From NCBI GenBank assembly GCA_029227815.1, contig CP118523.1:1922001-1986000 (forward strand): a DNA stretch of 64,000 bases, read 5' to 3'. Of the stretch, positions 1 to 8,348 are shown in pieces. The notes under the pieces were generated by a model that saw only the letters and a list, made by a program, of their open reading frames with translations, did no database searches and had not been told where the DNA came from. This DNA comes from Clostridiaceae bacterium M8S5 (lineage in GTDB: Bacteria > Bacillota > Clostridia > Tissierellales > MCWD3). Made by a program: the position numbers and the translations under genes. Every line of letters starts with the position of its first letter. Positions within the stretch are counted from its first letter, which is position 1.

Positions 1-515
1 TTTACAACTTCTTCATTAGCTAAACCTGTTTTACATGAAGGACACCAGTTAATAGGCATTTGCTTTTCGTATGCAAGACCTGCTTTAAACATCTTTACAA
101 AAATCCATTGTGTCCATTTATAGTAATTAGGATCAGTAGTATTGATTTCTTTATCCCAATCATATATTGCACTAATTTCATTCAATTGCCTTCTAAAATT
201 CTTTATATTTTCTTTAGTAGCTATACTTGGATGAACTCCTCGTTTTATTGCATAATTCTCAGCTGGTAAGCCGAATGCATCCCATCCCATTGGATGGAGT
301 ACATAATTACCTTGTAGTATCTTATATCTACTCCAAACATCACTTAATACATATCCTCTCCAGTGTCCTACATGAAGACCACTACCAGATGGGTATGGAA
401 ACATGTCTAAACAGTAATACTTTTTCTTGCCGGGTTCATCTTTATTAACTGGTTTTTTATCCCAAATACCTTTCCATTTTTGTTCAATTTCCTTATGGTT
501 GTAGATATTACTCAC
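1..515 (-). CDS. leuS: Leucyl-tRNA synthetase, N-terminal part (cut by window edge)
   Basis: Charges tRNA-Leu with leucine in the cytoplasm. About 171 N-terminal residues are visible on the minus strand. They include the class I HIGH-type motif ([11 protein letters not shown]) and a CPSC segment near the window edge that belongs to the zinc/editing region. The start is a GTG at 513-515: the ATG that overlaps it (515-517) runs straight into TGA, while GGAGGAATTAAT sits correctly spaced before the GTG. The rest of the gene lies outside the window. It is preceded by a leucine-type T-box leader, so expression should rise when tRNA-Leu is uncharged. Identification is secure. Confidence 0.96.
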   Translation of the reverse strand, partial: MSNIYNHKEIEQKWKGIWDKKPVNKDEPGKKKYYCLDMFPYPSGSGLHVGHWRGYVLSDVWSRYKILQGNYVLHPMGWDAFGLPAENYAIKRGVHPSIATKENIKNFRRQLNEISAIYDWDKEINTTDPNYYKWTQWIFVKMFKAGLAYEKQMPINWCPSCKTGLANEEVV

Positions 516-552
516 ATTAATTCCTCCTAATAAAAAATAATTAATACATTAA

Positions 553-808
553 AAAAACCTTCGTCTGATTTAGAGACGAAAGGTTTATTCCGTGGTACCA
601 CTCTAGTTTATTTAATAGAATAATATATTATTTCTATAAATACACTTAACTCTTTAACGGTGAGTCCGTCTTAGCCTAATAATATTCAGCTAAGAAACTC
701 TAAGGCGAGTTCGGTATTGTCGCTTACTGTTTTACACCAACCAACAGCTCTCTAAAAAGCTCCATAGCACCTACTACTCCTATTCATTGTCTTTAAATTA
801 TAATATTA
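553..808 (-). ncRNA. T-box leader riboswitch of leuS (Leu, CTC specifier)
   Basis: Read on the minus strand, the leader has a Stem I with the AGAGAGCTG and GGTTGGTG elements, a specifier segment CGAACTCGCC (CTC, leucine), and the T-box core GTGGTACCACGG (about 588-602). It ends in a terminator hairpin, ACCTTTCGTCTC paired with GACGAAGGT then T7 (about 553-585). Uncharged tRNA-Leu would bind and favour the antiterminator. The CTC assignment is from alignment by eye and agrees with the downstream gene. Confidence 0.92.
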
Positions 809-814
809 ATTGGT

Positions 815-843
815 ATTCTAACATATTACACAGTTAAAATCAA
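815..843 (-). promoter_or_regulatory. Promoter of the leuS T-box transcript
   Basis: Minus-strand TTGATT (838-843), a 17-base spacer and TAGAAT (815-820) place the transcription start near 808, just before the T-box fold. Confidence 0.7.
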
Positions 844-877
844 GTATATAGAGCTAGGCTAAATATGATAACTGTAT

Positions 878-1153
878 ATGAAAGAGTATTTCCAAAACTT
901 AATAGTTTATATTCATGAGTATGGAAGGAATGGCTTATGTTGAAGACTTGACAAAATAAAAGTATTATGAATAGGCAAGTAGGGAAGAGGCCATTATCAT
1001 ATGATAAAATGCTTATCTTAAAACAAAATGATATCAGAGTATTATAAAAAGATTCTTTAATATCTTCATATGTCTTAATCTACTTATCATACTTGCTGAT
1101 GTAAGAAATTTAGTTTGCTAATTCAAATATGGAAATCTGTTTATCAATTATGA
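878..1153 (+). pseudogene. Possible heavily decayed coding remnant
   Basis: The 390 bases between the leuS promoter and the next gene contain no intact gene. One plus-strand frame from ATG 878 reads as short protein-like segments (EYFQNLIVYIHEYGRNGLC, RLDKIKVL, GRGHYHMIKCLS, NKMISEYYKKIL) separated by about nine stop codons. The segments stay in one frame and use Gly, His and Tyr like real protein, which suggests a gene decayed by point mutation. The family is not recognised. In AT-rich DNA such a pattern could also be chance, so this is a weak call. Confidence 0.25.
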
Positions 1154-1165
1154 TAATTATTATCA
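1151..1165 (+). promoter_or_regulatory. Fur-box-like operator
   Basis: TGATAATTATTATCA is a perfect 7-1-7 dyad, identical to the Bacillus Fur consensus core as I recall it. It lies about 30 bases upstream of a TATAAT (1194-1199) and 70 bases before the methyltransferase start. It could also fit another Fur-family regulator such as Zur or PerR. Confidence 0.65.
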
Positions 1166-1234
1166 TTTACATTTTTGGATATATATTGTAAAATATAATC
1201 AGTATTAAATATAACGGTTAAAGAAGGTGTGATA

Positions 1235-2029
1235 ATGAAACAATCTTTAAGTGACGTACCTGAAACATTACTTATTCCACTTTGGGCTAGAGCTATCGAA
1301 ACCAAAAGAGAGGACCCAATAATAAAAGATGAAAAAGCTATTGAGATGATGCAAAAAATTGATTATGATTTCTCAAAATTCTATGGTTCATGGATGTCTC
1401 AAACAGGTGTAGCAGTTAGGACGCAAATATTTGACGCAGAGGTTACAAAATTTATTAATGAACATCCATATGCCAATATAATCAATATTGGTTGTGGTCT
1501 AGATACTAGGTATTTTAGAGTTGATAATGGTACAATTAATTGGTACGATATTGATTTACCAGAGCCTATAAGGCTAAGAAAAAATTTTTTTACTGAGACA
1601 TCTAGACATAAAATGATAGGTAAATCTGTTTTTGACTTTTCTTGGATAGATTATATAGATGACATAACTAAAGACACTTTATTTATTACCGAAGGGATAC
1701 TAATGTATTTTTCCGAAAATGATATACATGTCCTAATGAACAAAATGTCTGAAAAATTCACAGGAGCTACTATACTTTTTGACATTATGGCTCCATTTTA
1801 TATTAAAAATAGTAAAAAACATGATACTGTTTCTAAAACTGGAGCAGTATTTAAGTGGGGGATAAAAACTGGAAAAGAAATGGAACAAATAAATTCAGAT
1901 ATCAGATTTCTGAAAGAATGGAGTATTTTTGATTTTCATAAAAATCGTTGGAAATTTATAAGATGGTTATATCTTATACCTTACTTAAAGAATAATTTTA
2001 ATTGCAGGATTATAAAAATAACTGTGTAA
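1235..2029 (+). CDS. Class I SAM-dependent methyltransferase, LCM (leucine carboxyl methyltransferase)-like family
   Basis: Predicted to transfer a methyl group from SAM to a small-molecule or carboxyl/hydroxyl substrate; the substrate cannot be told from sequence. SAM-binding motif I is INIGCGLDTRYFR (about residues 83-95), followed by an acidic strand end, WYDIDLPE (about 103-110), typical of LCM/TcmP-type enzymes. ATG 1235 is preferred over the in-frame GTG 1229, because AAGAAGG (1221-1227) is 7 bases before the ATG. At 264 residues the length is normal. It stands alone between a Fur-box-like dyad and a terminator, so iron-responsive expression is inferred. A link to siderophore or metallophore chemistry is only a guess. 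Confidence 0.8.
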   Translation: MKQSLSDVPETLLIPLWARAIETKREDPIIKDEKAIEMMQKIDYDFSKFYGSWMSQTGVAVRTQIFDAEVTKFINEHPYANIINIGCGLDTRYFRVDNGTINWYDIDLPEPIRLRKNFFTETSRHKMIGKSVFDFSWIDYIDDITKDTLFITEGILMYFSENDIHVLMNKMSEKFTGATILFDIMAPFYIKNSKKHDTVSKTGAVFKWGIKTGKEMEQINSDIRFLKEWSIFDFHKNRWKFIRWLYLIPYLKNNFNCRIIKITV

Positions 2030-2053
2030 ATATAGATTGATTTATATATAAAT

Positions 2054-2086
2054 GAGAGAACTAGTAATACAGGTTCTCTCTTATTC
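2054..2086 (+). terminator. Rho-independent terminator after the LCM methyltransferase
   Basis: GAGAGAAC and GTTCTCTC form a perfect 8-bp stem with an 11-base loop, followed by TTATTCTT. The remaining sequence to 2332 is AT-rich and shows nothing else. Confidence 0.8.
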
Positions 2087-2332
2087 TTAAGTTACAACTT
2101 TTTATATTATAGCTTATAAAAATATTATAAGTAAACAATACAATAAGCTACGAAGTACCAATGGCTTATAAATCAATAGATGAGATCATTAATAATGTTG
2201 TATATAAATAAACCATATGAATTTTTCTGGCATAATTTTAGGAGTATTAAAACTTAATCTTTAGCTATACAAATATTCTATATTGTATTAAACTATGATT
2301 AGATAACTAATAAAACATAAGGGGCTGTTACA

Positions 2333-3157
2333 ATGATATACGAATTAGAGAAAAATCAATTTGATAAAATAGCTCATTTACTGGAAAATGAACTAATTAA
2401 TTTAGAAGTTATTGCTGTTGCAAGGGGTTATAATCCTGGTTGGATTTTTGTTGACAATATACAGTCACCCAAAACAGCTATGATTTGGTCAAGAGGTATT
2501 GAAGGATTTTACTTCATAGGTGATGCAAATAATACTGATTTTAATAGCTCTGTTAATGACTTTATAGATAAAGTAATAACTCAGAGGGCCAACAAGCTAG
2601 GTTTAAATACTTTTGAATTTAGTGGTACTAGCAAAGAATGGGACAAAACATTAAAAAGAGTTTTTCATAGTAGAAATATGTATGAATCTAAACAATATGT
2701 ATATAAACACAACGGCTTACAAGAGTGTACTATAAAAGAATACGACCTTACTGTAGATTATATCATGAAAAGGGTAGATAAAGAATTACTAGATGATAGT
2801 AACTATGATATGTCTTTTGTAAAAGATGCTATACTTGAGTGGTGGGATAGTTTTGAAGACTTCTTAAACAATGGAGTAGGCTTTTGCATTATTCATGATA
2901 ATAAAGCAGTATGTTCATGTGTAACTAGTTTTACTGATGGTGCAAGCATGGAATCTCATATAGTTACACATGAGAGTTACCGAAAAAAAGGTCTAGCAAC
3001 TGTGGCTGTAAGTGAATATCTTAGAGAATGTAAAATCATCAATATTAATCCTTATTGGGATTGCATGCAAAAAAATTATGGCTCTAGGGCTTTAGCTGAA
3101 AAATTAGGCTATACTCTTTCTTTTGAGTATGCATTATATGAATTTGACTTAAAATAA
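2333..3157 (+). CDS. GNAT-family acetyltransferase
   Basis: A 274-residue protein. The C-terminal third carries the GNAT acetyl-CoA site: a beta strand with VCSCVTSF, then VTHESYRKKGLATVAVSEYL (about residues 213-232), matching the R/Q-x-x-G-x-G/A pyrophosphate-binding signature. The N-terminal two thirds do not match a second GNAT fold obviously. The arrangement resembles the larger GNAT_acetyltran proteins of Firmicutes, which acetylate unidentified amines. ATG 2333 follows AAGGGGCTGTTACA. The gene is monocistronic and ends at its own hairpin. The substrate is unknown. Confidence 0.8.
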   Translation: MIYELEKNQFDKIAHLLENELINLEVIAVARGYNPGWIFVDNIQSPKTAMIWSRGIEGFYFIGDANNTDFNSSVNDFIDKVITQRANKLGLNTFEFSGTSKEWDKTLKRVFHSRNMYESKQYVYKHNGLQECTIKEYDLTVDYIMKRVDKELLDDSNYDMSFVKDAILEWWDSFEDFLNNGVGFCIIHDNKAVCSCVTSFTDGASMESHIVTHESYRKKGLATVAVSEYLRECKIININPYWDCMQKNYGSRALAEKLGYTLSFEYALYEFDLK

Positions 3158-3158
3158 T

Positions 3159-3185
3159 AACCAAGGGTAACCCTTGGTTATTTAT
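3159..3185 (+). terminator. Terminator after the GNAT gene
   Basis: AACCAAGGG and CCCTTGGTT pair perfectly around TAA, just after the stop codon. The T-run behind it is broken (ATTTATCATTTT). Confidence 0.7.
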
Positions 3186-3210
3186 CATTTTAGATAAGGA
3201 GTTGGTTATT

Positions 3211-4188
3211 TTGAAAAATAACGATATTAAAGTATTTGCAGGTAGTTCAGGCTATGATTTTGCACAAGGAATTTGTAATCATCTAAATTTAGAACTTGGT
3301 AAGTCAAAAGTTATTACTTTTTCAGAAGGCAATATTTATGTGAAAGTAGAAGAAACTGTAAGAGATAGAGATGTTTATTTAGTTCAGTCGATAGGTTTAA
3401 AATCAAATGATGAATTCACAGAAATATTATTTTGGATAGATGCCTTTAAACGAGCAAGTGCTAAATCAGTAACTTTGATAATGCCTTATTTCGCTTATGC
3501 TAAAGGAGACAAAAAAGACGAGCCTAGAGTTTCAATTAGAGCAAGGGTATGTGCTGAATGTATTGAGTTAGCAGGAGTTGACAGAGTTGTTACTATGGAT
3601 TTACATAGTCCTCAAATACAAGGCTTTTTTAAAAAACCTGTTGACCACTTATTAGCACTTCCCATACTATGCGAGTATATTAAATCTTTGGACATCCCAA
3701 ATTTAGTCGTTGTATCTCCCGATGCTGGTTTTGCTAAAGAGGCAAGAAAATATGCTAGATATCTAGATACATCTATAGCTATTGGAGATAAGGAACGTAC
3801 TGACCACGATGAAAAAGCAAAGATTATGGAAATAGTTGGAGAGATAGATGGTAAAAATGCACTTATAGTAGATGACTTTAGCATATCTGGCGGTACGTTA
3901 ATAGATATTTCAAAAGAATTAAAAAGACGAGGTGCTAAGAAAATCATGGTATGTCTATCTCACATATTACTTAATGAAAAAGGTGTAAAAAAACTTGAGG
4001 ACAGTGATATAGAGTTACTTATATCTACAGATTCTATATTAAATCCATATATTGTCAATAGTAATAAAATCAAGATAGTATCTGTTGCTCCATTATTTGC
4101 TGAGACAATAAGAAGAATACATCAAAGTGAGTCTGTAAGTCCACTATTTGATAAAGTCCCAGATGAAGTACTTACTAAAGAAAAATAA
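3211..4188 (+). CDS. Ribose-phosphate pyrophosphokinase homologue (divergent PRPP synthetase)
   Basis: Makes PRPP from ribose 5-phosphate and ATP if active. Family landmarks are FSEGNIYVKVEETVR and DLHSPQIQGFFKKPVDHL (close to the canonical DLHAxQIQGFF), and a PRPP-binding loop at ALIVDDFSISGGTL. The loop keeps the acidic pair but differs from the usual DDxxDTAGT, so this is a divergent paralogue rather than a textbook Prs. TTG 3211 is chosen over an upstream in-frame TTG (3202), because AAGGAG (3196-3201) is 9 bases before it. That gives 325 residues, near the usual 315. It stands alone here, away from purine genes. A main housekeeping prs probably lies elsewhere. Confidence 0.85.
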   Translation: MKNNDIKVFAGSSGYDFAQGICNHLNLELGKSKVITFSEGNIYVKVEETVRDRDVYLVQSIGLKSNDEFTEILFWIDAFKRASAKSVTLIMPYFAYAKGDKKDEPRVSIRARVCAECIELAGVDRVVTMDLHSPQIQGFFKKPVDHLLALPILCEYIKSLDIPNLVVVSPDAGFAKEARKYARYLDTSIAIGDKERTDHDEKAKIMEIVGEIDGKNALIVDDFSISGGTLIDISKELKRRGAKKIMVCLSHILLNEKGVKKLEDSDIELLISTDSILNPYIVNSNKIKIVSVAPLFAETIRRIHQSESVSPLFDKVPDEVLTKEK

Positions 4189-4321
4189 ATAGCATTAGTT
4201 AAAGTGATATTTTTGATAAAACCTTGTAGTATACTTATTTGTATTAATTATTAATTATAGGTTGGTTTGGCACTTCAATCAGTTAAAATTATCAGAGTCG
4301 CAATAATAGGGAGGAATAGAT

Positions 4322-4873
4322 TTGAATATAAAAATAAGGAAAGAAAATAATATGGATTATGCTAGTGTTAAGGAAGTAATAAAATCTGCTTTTTATAGAG
4401 AAAGTATAGACTTAACGTTTAATGAATGGACATTAGTAGAAAACATAAGAAATAGTACTTCTTATATTAACGAGTTATCTTTAGTTGCAGTAATAGAAAA
4501 TGAAATTGTTGGTCATATATTATTTACTCCATTAAAAATTCATAGTTACTCAGACATACATGATTCATTAGCATTAGCTCCTGTATCTGTACATAAACAG
4601 TATCAAAATATGGGTATAGGTAAACTTCTTGTTGAAGAAGGAATTAGTACTGCCAAAAAACTTGGATATAACTCTATAATAGTGATGGGTCATCCAAATT
4701 ACTATATGAAATTTGGCTTTGAGCTAGCTTCAATATATGGTATTGGGATAAATAATAATTTAGATAGCAAATATCTTTTTGCATTAGAGTTATCAAAAAA
4801 TTCTTTAATGAATGTTAATGGAAATATTAAGTACTGTAAAGAATTCTATAATAAAAAAGGGGAGTTGTTATAA
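4322..4873 (+). CDS. GNAT-family N-acetyltransferase (YhbS-like)
   Basis: A single-domain 183-residue acetyltransferase. The acetyl-CoA signature is VHKQYQNMGIGKLLVEEG (about residues 92-109). It is followed by VMGHPNYYMKFGFE, which is typical of the YhbS subgroup of predicted acetyltransferases. The start is TTG 4322, preceded by GGGAGG, with no competing ATG nearby. The substrate is not known. The gene is separated from the preceding prs homologue by 133 bases and ends at a strong hairpin shared with the convergent methyltransferase. Confidence 0.85.
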   Translation: MNIKIRKENNMDYASVKEVIKSAFYRESIDLTFNEWTLVENIRNSTSYINELSLVAVIENEIVGHILFTPLKIHSYSDIHDSLALAPVSVHKQYQNMGIGKLLVEEGISTAKKLGYNSIIVMGHPNYYMKFGFELASIYGIGINNNLDSKYLFALELSKNSLMNVNGNIKYCKEFYNKKGELL

Positions 4874-4878
4874 TAAAA

Positions 4879-4918
4879 AAGCCAAATGAGACTTAATAAG
4901 TTTCATTTGGCTTTTTAA
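4879..4918 (+). terminator. Terminator between convergent genes
   Basis: GCCAAATGAGACT (4881-4893) pairs with AGTTTCATTTGGC (4899-4911) with one G-U pair, followed by TTTTT on the plus strand. Minus-strand A-runs also allow bidirectional use. Confidence 0.85.
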
Positions 4919-4936
4919 CACTCCTAATAAACTACT

Positions 4937-5545
4937 TTATTTTCTTTTTTGTATTATATATTCAATATACCCCTGCTTTATTTTATTACCTTCATAAATT
5001 CTCTCATATAGTCTATATTCTTTTGCTAAGATATCCACATCTGTGAAGTATTTTTCAGCTTCATTAATATCGAAATACGTATGTATTACTTCATGCTCTC
5101 CTTCACTTTGGAGAAACTCTCCTTGTCCCAATTCTTGACCTTCTCCATAACCGAAATCATCTATCGATAGAAAATTAATATAGCATAATCCTTCTGGTTG
5201 CAAAACTCTTTTCATCTCATCTATAGCTGTTTTTATATCAGCTTTTTTCATGTGGAAAATAGTGTTGTACGAATACACCACGCCAAAAGTTTCATCTTCA
5301 AAAGGTATAGCTCTCAAATCTCCTTTTGTCATGTTAAGCTTTATATTATGTTGTTTAGAAAATACATTTGCTTTTTCAATTTGTTTTTCACTTAGCTCTA
5401 TTCCAAATGTTTCATATCCATGTTCATAAAAAAGACCAAGTGGAGGGCAATTACCTCCAGCACCACAGTCAAGTACCTTTTTTTCTATGTCTGCTTTATT
5501 GCAATAAATTAAGAATCTGTATAGCTGAGTTTGCCTATAAATCAT
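4937..5545 (-). CDS. Class I SAM-dependent methyltransferase (UbiE/Methyltransf_11-like)
   Basis: A 202-residue methyltransferase with motif I VLDCGAGGNCPP (about residues 24-35), the acidic motif FGIELSEKQIEKA, and a motif-IV-like segment GVVYSYNTIFHMKKADI. A post-motif MKRVLQPEGLCYINF is characteristic of small-molecule or UbiE-like enzymes. ATG 5545 has GAAGGAGG upstream. It is transcribed toward, and convergent with, the GNAT gene. The substrate is unknown. Confidence 0.85.
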   Translation of the reverse strand: MIYRQTQLYRFLIYCNKADIEKKVLDCGAGGNCPPLGLFYEHGYETFGIELSEKQIEKANVFSKQHNIKLNMTKGDLRAIPFEDETFGVVYSYNTIFHMKKADIKTAIDEMKRVLQPEGLCYINFLSIDDFGYGEGQELGQGEFLQSEGEHEVIHTYFDINEAEKYFTDVDILAKEYRLYERIYEGNKIKQGYIEYIIQKRK

Positions 5546-5749
5546 ACATAAATACCTCCTTCAAAATTGTATTTTAAAAGCAATCTGCACCTTTTTAATT
5601 ATTGCACTAAGCTTATCTTATTATATTGTTGTACTTATTACTAGTCTTATATTTTCTTTGTATTTATGATATAATATATATAGAAAAAACAGTATTTCAT
5701 AGTATTTATTAGTGATATATGTTATGATAAATAAAGATTTTTTCATACC

Positions 5750-6388
5750 TTAACAATTTTCATGCAAATATATAGTCGTATCTTTACTTCCTTTATATGT
5801 AATTTTTTTTACTTTTGTATTATCTTTTATCTTTTTACCACATTTATAACAAATGTAGTTCGATTTTTTGAGTTGCACAATAGAAACTTCTTTGTCCATA
5901 TGGTTGTATTTATTCCAACTTTTCCATCCTGTTTTACATAATAAACTTCTATTATCAAAGTCTGCATAAACCCATCTTAGTAGTCTATGAAAATGAAAAG
6001 GATACTTGGTGTATGTAATAAATGCTCTAGGAAGTCCTAAAGATATAGTATAATCTTCAAATGCTTTTTCTATCTTAGATTGTAATGGTTCACCTATTTT
6101 TACACTATTATAAGTATATTGGTTTTTCTTCATCCATTTTCTTAGATTGTCAAACATATAACCTCTACAAACATCAATAATCTCTTCTTTTGTTACATTT
6201 AGTTTATTAAACATATCTTCCACTATATGAATTACATAGTTTAGGTATTCTTTCTTATTAAACATATCACCCATGTAGTATTTTATAGGAATAAAACCGT
6301 ACTCAAATTCACCAGTTTCAACTCTTATCATGCCTATACATGTTCCACCTATCAAACTCCCGCTTCCTGCATCATCTATCTGTATCAA
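5750..6388 (-). CDS. Conserved-looking protein of unknown function with a C-terminal zinc-ribbon-like motif
   Basis: Not recognised with confidence. A 212-residue soluble protein whose N-terminus (IQIDDAGSGSLIGGTCIG) looks nucleotide- or RNase-H-like. The last 45 residues contain CYKCGKKIKDNTKVKKI followed by HENC at the very end, a likely zinc-binding CxxC...HxxC. The start is TTG 6388, supported by GAGGTG seven bases upstream. No signal peptide or membrane segment is seen. The neighbours give no functional clue. Confidence 0.7.
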   Translation of the reverse strand: MIQIDDAGSGSLIGGTCIGMIRVETGEFEYGFIPIKYYMGDMFNKKEYLNYVIHIVEDMFNKLNVTKEEIIDVCRGYMFDNLRKWMKKNQYTYNSVKIGEPLQSKIEKAFEDYTISLGLPRAFITYTKYPFHFHRLLRWVYADFDNRSLLCKTGWKSWNKYNHMDKEVSIVQLKKSNYICYKCGKKIKDNTKVKKITYKGSKDTTIYLHENC

Positions 6389-7008
6389 CTAAATTCACCT
6401 CGTTATATTTATACCAATGTAAACAAACATATTATTATTATAGTCATAATAAAACATAAAATACTACATTCTACTTGGTATTCGTTTCAATTTTTACCAC
6501 TAAATAATTGCAAGTTATAATTTCATACTGGCTTATATTATTCATAAATATTAAATGCAAGAAAATAAAAACAGTCCTTCATTTTAATAAAATCGTTTTC
6601 CCAATAAATGTATTACGATTTATTTTTTTAAAATGTTGTCTTAATACCAAGTATTATAAAATAATTTGGGTGGTACAATTAAATAAAATATATCCTTTTA
6701 TTAAAAGTTTAAAAAATAATATAGAAAAGTATTATTAAAACATATCTTAAATCATATTACTAGTTTTAGTTAATAAAATTAATTCATGTAATTATACTGG
6801 TTTATGAGCTTAAGTACAAAACTACAAAAAAATATTTATTTCAACAATATTATTTTATTTATAGAATTTGATTTATAATATGCATTGTTTGAAATTAATC
6901 TTGCATGTGATGTTTCAATTTTAAAATAATATGAAATAAAACTTGCAAAATGTACTATCTTTTGTTATTATCTAATTATCCAAAGAAGATATAAAAGGGG
7001 GGCCTAAT
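6389..7008. other. 620-base AT-rich intergenic region
   Basis: No convincing gene. A 76-codon plus-strand ORF (6508-6738) has no ribosome binding site and translates to Ile/Lys/Phe-rich noise. The only structures seen are the korDABC promoter at its right end and a perfect 10-base inverted pair, ACTTGGTATT (6473-6482) and AATACCAAGT (6643-6652), 160 bases apart. Confidence 0.5.
6943..6971 (+). promoter_or_regulatory. Promoter of korDABC
   Basis: TTGCAA (6943-6948), a 17-base spacer and TATTAT (6966-6971), 38 bases before korD. Confidence 0.65.
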
Positions 7009-7215
7009 ATGTCCGCACAAAAAAGTAAGCAATTAGTGATAAAGCCTGAATGGTGTAAAGGGTGTGGCATTTGTATAAGTTTTTGTCCAAAAAATGTTTT
7101 AGCTCTAAATGAAAAAGATAAGATAGAAATTAAAAATATTGAAGATTGTACGAAATGCGGTTTATGTGAACTACGTTGTCCTGATTATGCTATATACTTA
7201 AAGGAGGATAAATAA
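7009..7215 (+). CDS. korD: 2-oxoacid:ferredoxin oxidoreductase, delta (ferredoxin) subunit
   Basis: A 68-residue 2[4Fe-4S] ferredoxin-like subunit. It carries electrons from the TPP-dependent catalytic subunits to ferredoxin. Two CxxCxxCxxxCP clusters are visible: C16, C19, C22, C26 and C47, C50, C53, C57. It is first in a four-gene operon. ATG 7009 follows a strong AAAAGGGGGGCC. Its stop overlaps the korA start region. The subunit order D-A-B-C is typical of anaerobe 2-oxoglutarate or branched-chain 2-oxoacid ferredoxin oxidoreductases. Confidence 0.92.
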   Translation: MSAQKSKQLVIKPEWCKGCGICISFCPKNVLALNEKDKIEIKNIEDCTKCGLCELRCPDYAIYLKEDK

Positions 7216-8348
7216 TGAGTAAAAATGTTAAACTGATGCAAGGAAATGAAGCGTGTGTGGAAGGTGCTTTAGCAGCTGGAATGACGTTCTACGCTGGTTA
7301 TCCAATCACTCCTTCAACTGAAATAGCTGAAATATCCTCTTTAAAATTACCCCAAATAGGTGGTAAATTTATTCAAATGGAAGATGAAATCGCTGGTATG
7401 GCGGCTACGATAGGTGGTTCTTTAGCAGGATTAAAGTCAATGACTGCTACAAGTGGCCCTGGGTTTTCTCTTAAACAAGAAAACATAGGTTATGCTTGTA
7501 TAGCTGAAATACCATGTGTTATTGTAAATGTTCAGCGTGGAGGTCCAAGTACTGGTTTACCAACATCTCCTTCACAAGGTGATGTTATGCAAGCTAAGTG
7601 GGGAACTCATGGAGATCATCCTGTAATTGCACTTTCTCCAAGCTCCGTAAAGGAAACATTTGATTTAACGGTAAAATGCTTTAACTATGCTGAAAAATAT
7701 AGAACTCCTGTGATACTATTGTTAGATGAAGTAGTAGCTCATATGAGAGAAAGAATCGAAATTCCTGATGCTAGCGAAATAGAAGTAGTTGATAGAAAAA
7801 AACCAAAGAAAAACTTAGATACATATAATCCTTATGAGATTGTTGATGATACTTTGATCCCACCTATGGCAGCATACGGAGAAGGATATCGCTTCCATGT
7901 AACTGGTTTATCTCACAATATCACTGGCTTCCCTAGCAATGATAGTGTAATCGCTGAAAATTTATTAAATAGATTAATGGATAAAATAAGTAATAATATA
8001 GATGATTTAAGTATATATGAAAATTATAAAATGGAAGATGCCGAAGTTGTTATTGTAGCGTATGGTTCTACAGCTAGATCTGCTAAAAGTGCTGTAGATG
8101 CTGCAAGAAAAGAAGGTTTAAAAGTTGGTTTATTTAGACCAATGACAATTTGGCCATTCTTAGCTAAACAAATTGAAGAAATCGATTCAAAAGTTAAGAA
8201 TATTGTAGTTGCTGAAATGAATTTAGGTCAATATTCACTAGAAGTTGAGAGAGTATGTAAATCTGCTAAAGTATCTCACTATGGAAAAGTTAACGGTGAG
8301 CTTATTACTCCTGATGAAATATTAACAGCAGTAAAGGAGGCTTTATAA
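7215..8348 (+). CDS. korA: 2-oxoacid:ferredoxin oxidoreductase, alpha subunit
   Basis: The alpha subunit of an oxygen-sensitive complex that oxidatively decarboxylates a 2-oxoacid (2-oxoglutarate is the usual assignment) to the acyl-CoA, reducing ferredoxin. At 377 residues it contains the pyruvate-ferredoxin-oxidoreductase domain-I signatures FYAGYPITPSTEIAE and TATSGPGFSL, and VNVQRGGPSTGLPT. A C-terminal transketolase-like domain carries VAEMNLGQYSLEVERV. It overlaps korD and korB by one base each (TAATG), indicating translational coupling. The operon may serve biosynthetic glutamate supply or amino-acid fermentation. The substrate cannot be fixed by eye. Confidence 0.9.
   Translation: MSKNVKLMQGNEACVEGALAAGMTFYAGYPITPSTEIAEISSLKLPQIGGKFIQMEDEIAGMAATIGGSLAGLKSMTATSGPGFSLKQENIGYACIAEIPCVIVNVQRGGPSTGLPTSPSQGDVMQAKWGTHGDHPVIALSPSSVKETFDLTVKCFNYAEKYRTPVILLLDEVVAHMRERIEIPDASEIEVVDRKKPKKNLDTYNPYEIVDDTLIPPMAAYGEGYRFHVTGLSHNITGFPSNDSVIAENLLNRLMDKISNNIDDLSIYENYKMEDAEVVIVAYGSTARSAKSAVDAARKEGLKVGLFRPMTIWPFLAKQIEEIDSKVKNIVVAEMNLGQYSLEVERVCKSAKVSHYGKVNGELITPDEILTAVKEAL

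Noticed and set aside
60..448. Plus-strand ORFs of 69 and 73 codons
   Set aside because: They are antisense to leuS, whose minus-strand frame has clear synthetase motifs; neither has a ribosome binding site.
6508..6738. 76-codon ORF in the intergenic region before korD
   Set aside because: No ribosome binding site, and the translation is Ile/Lys/Phe-rich like random AT-rich DNA.
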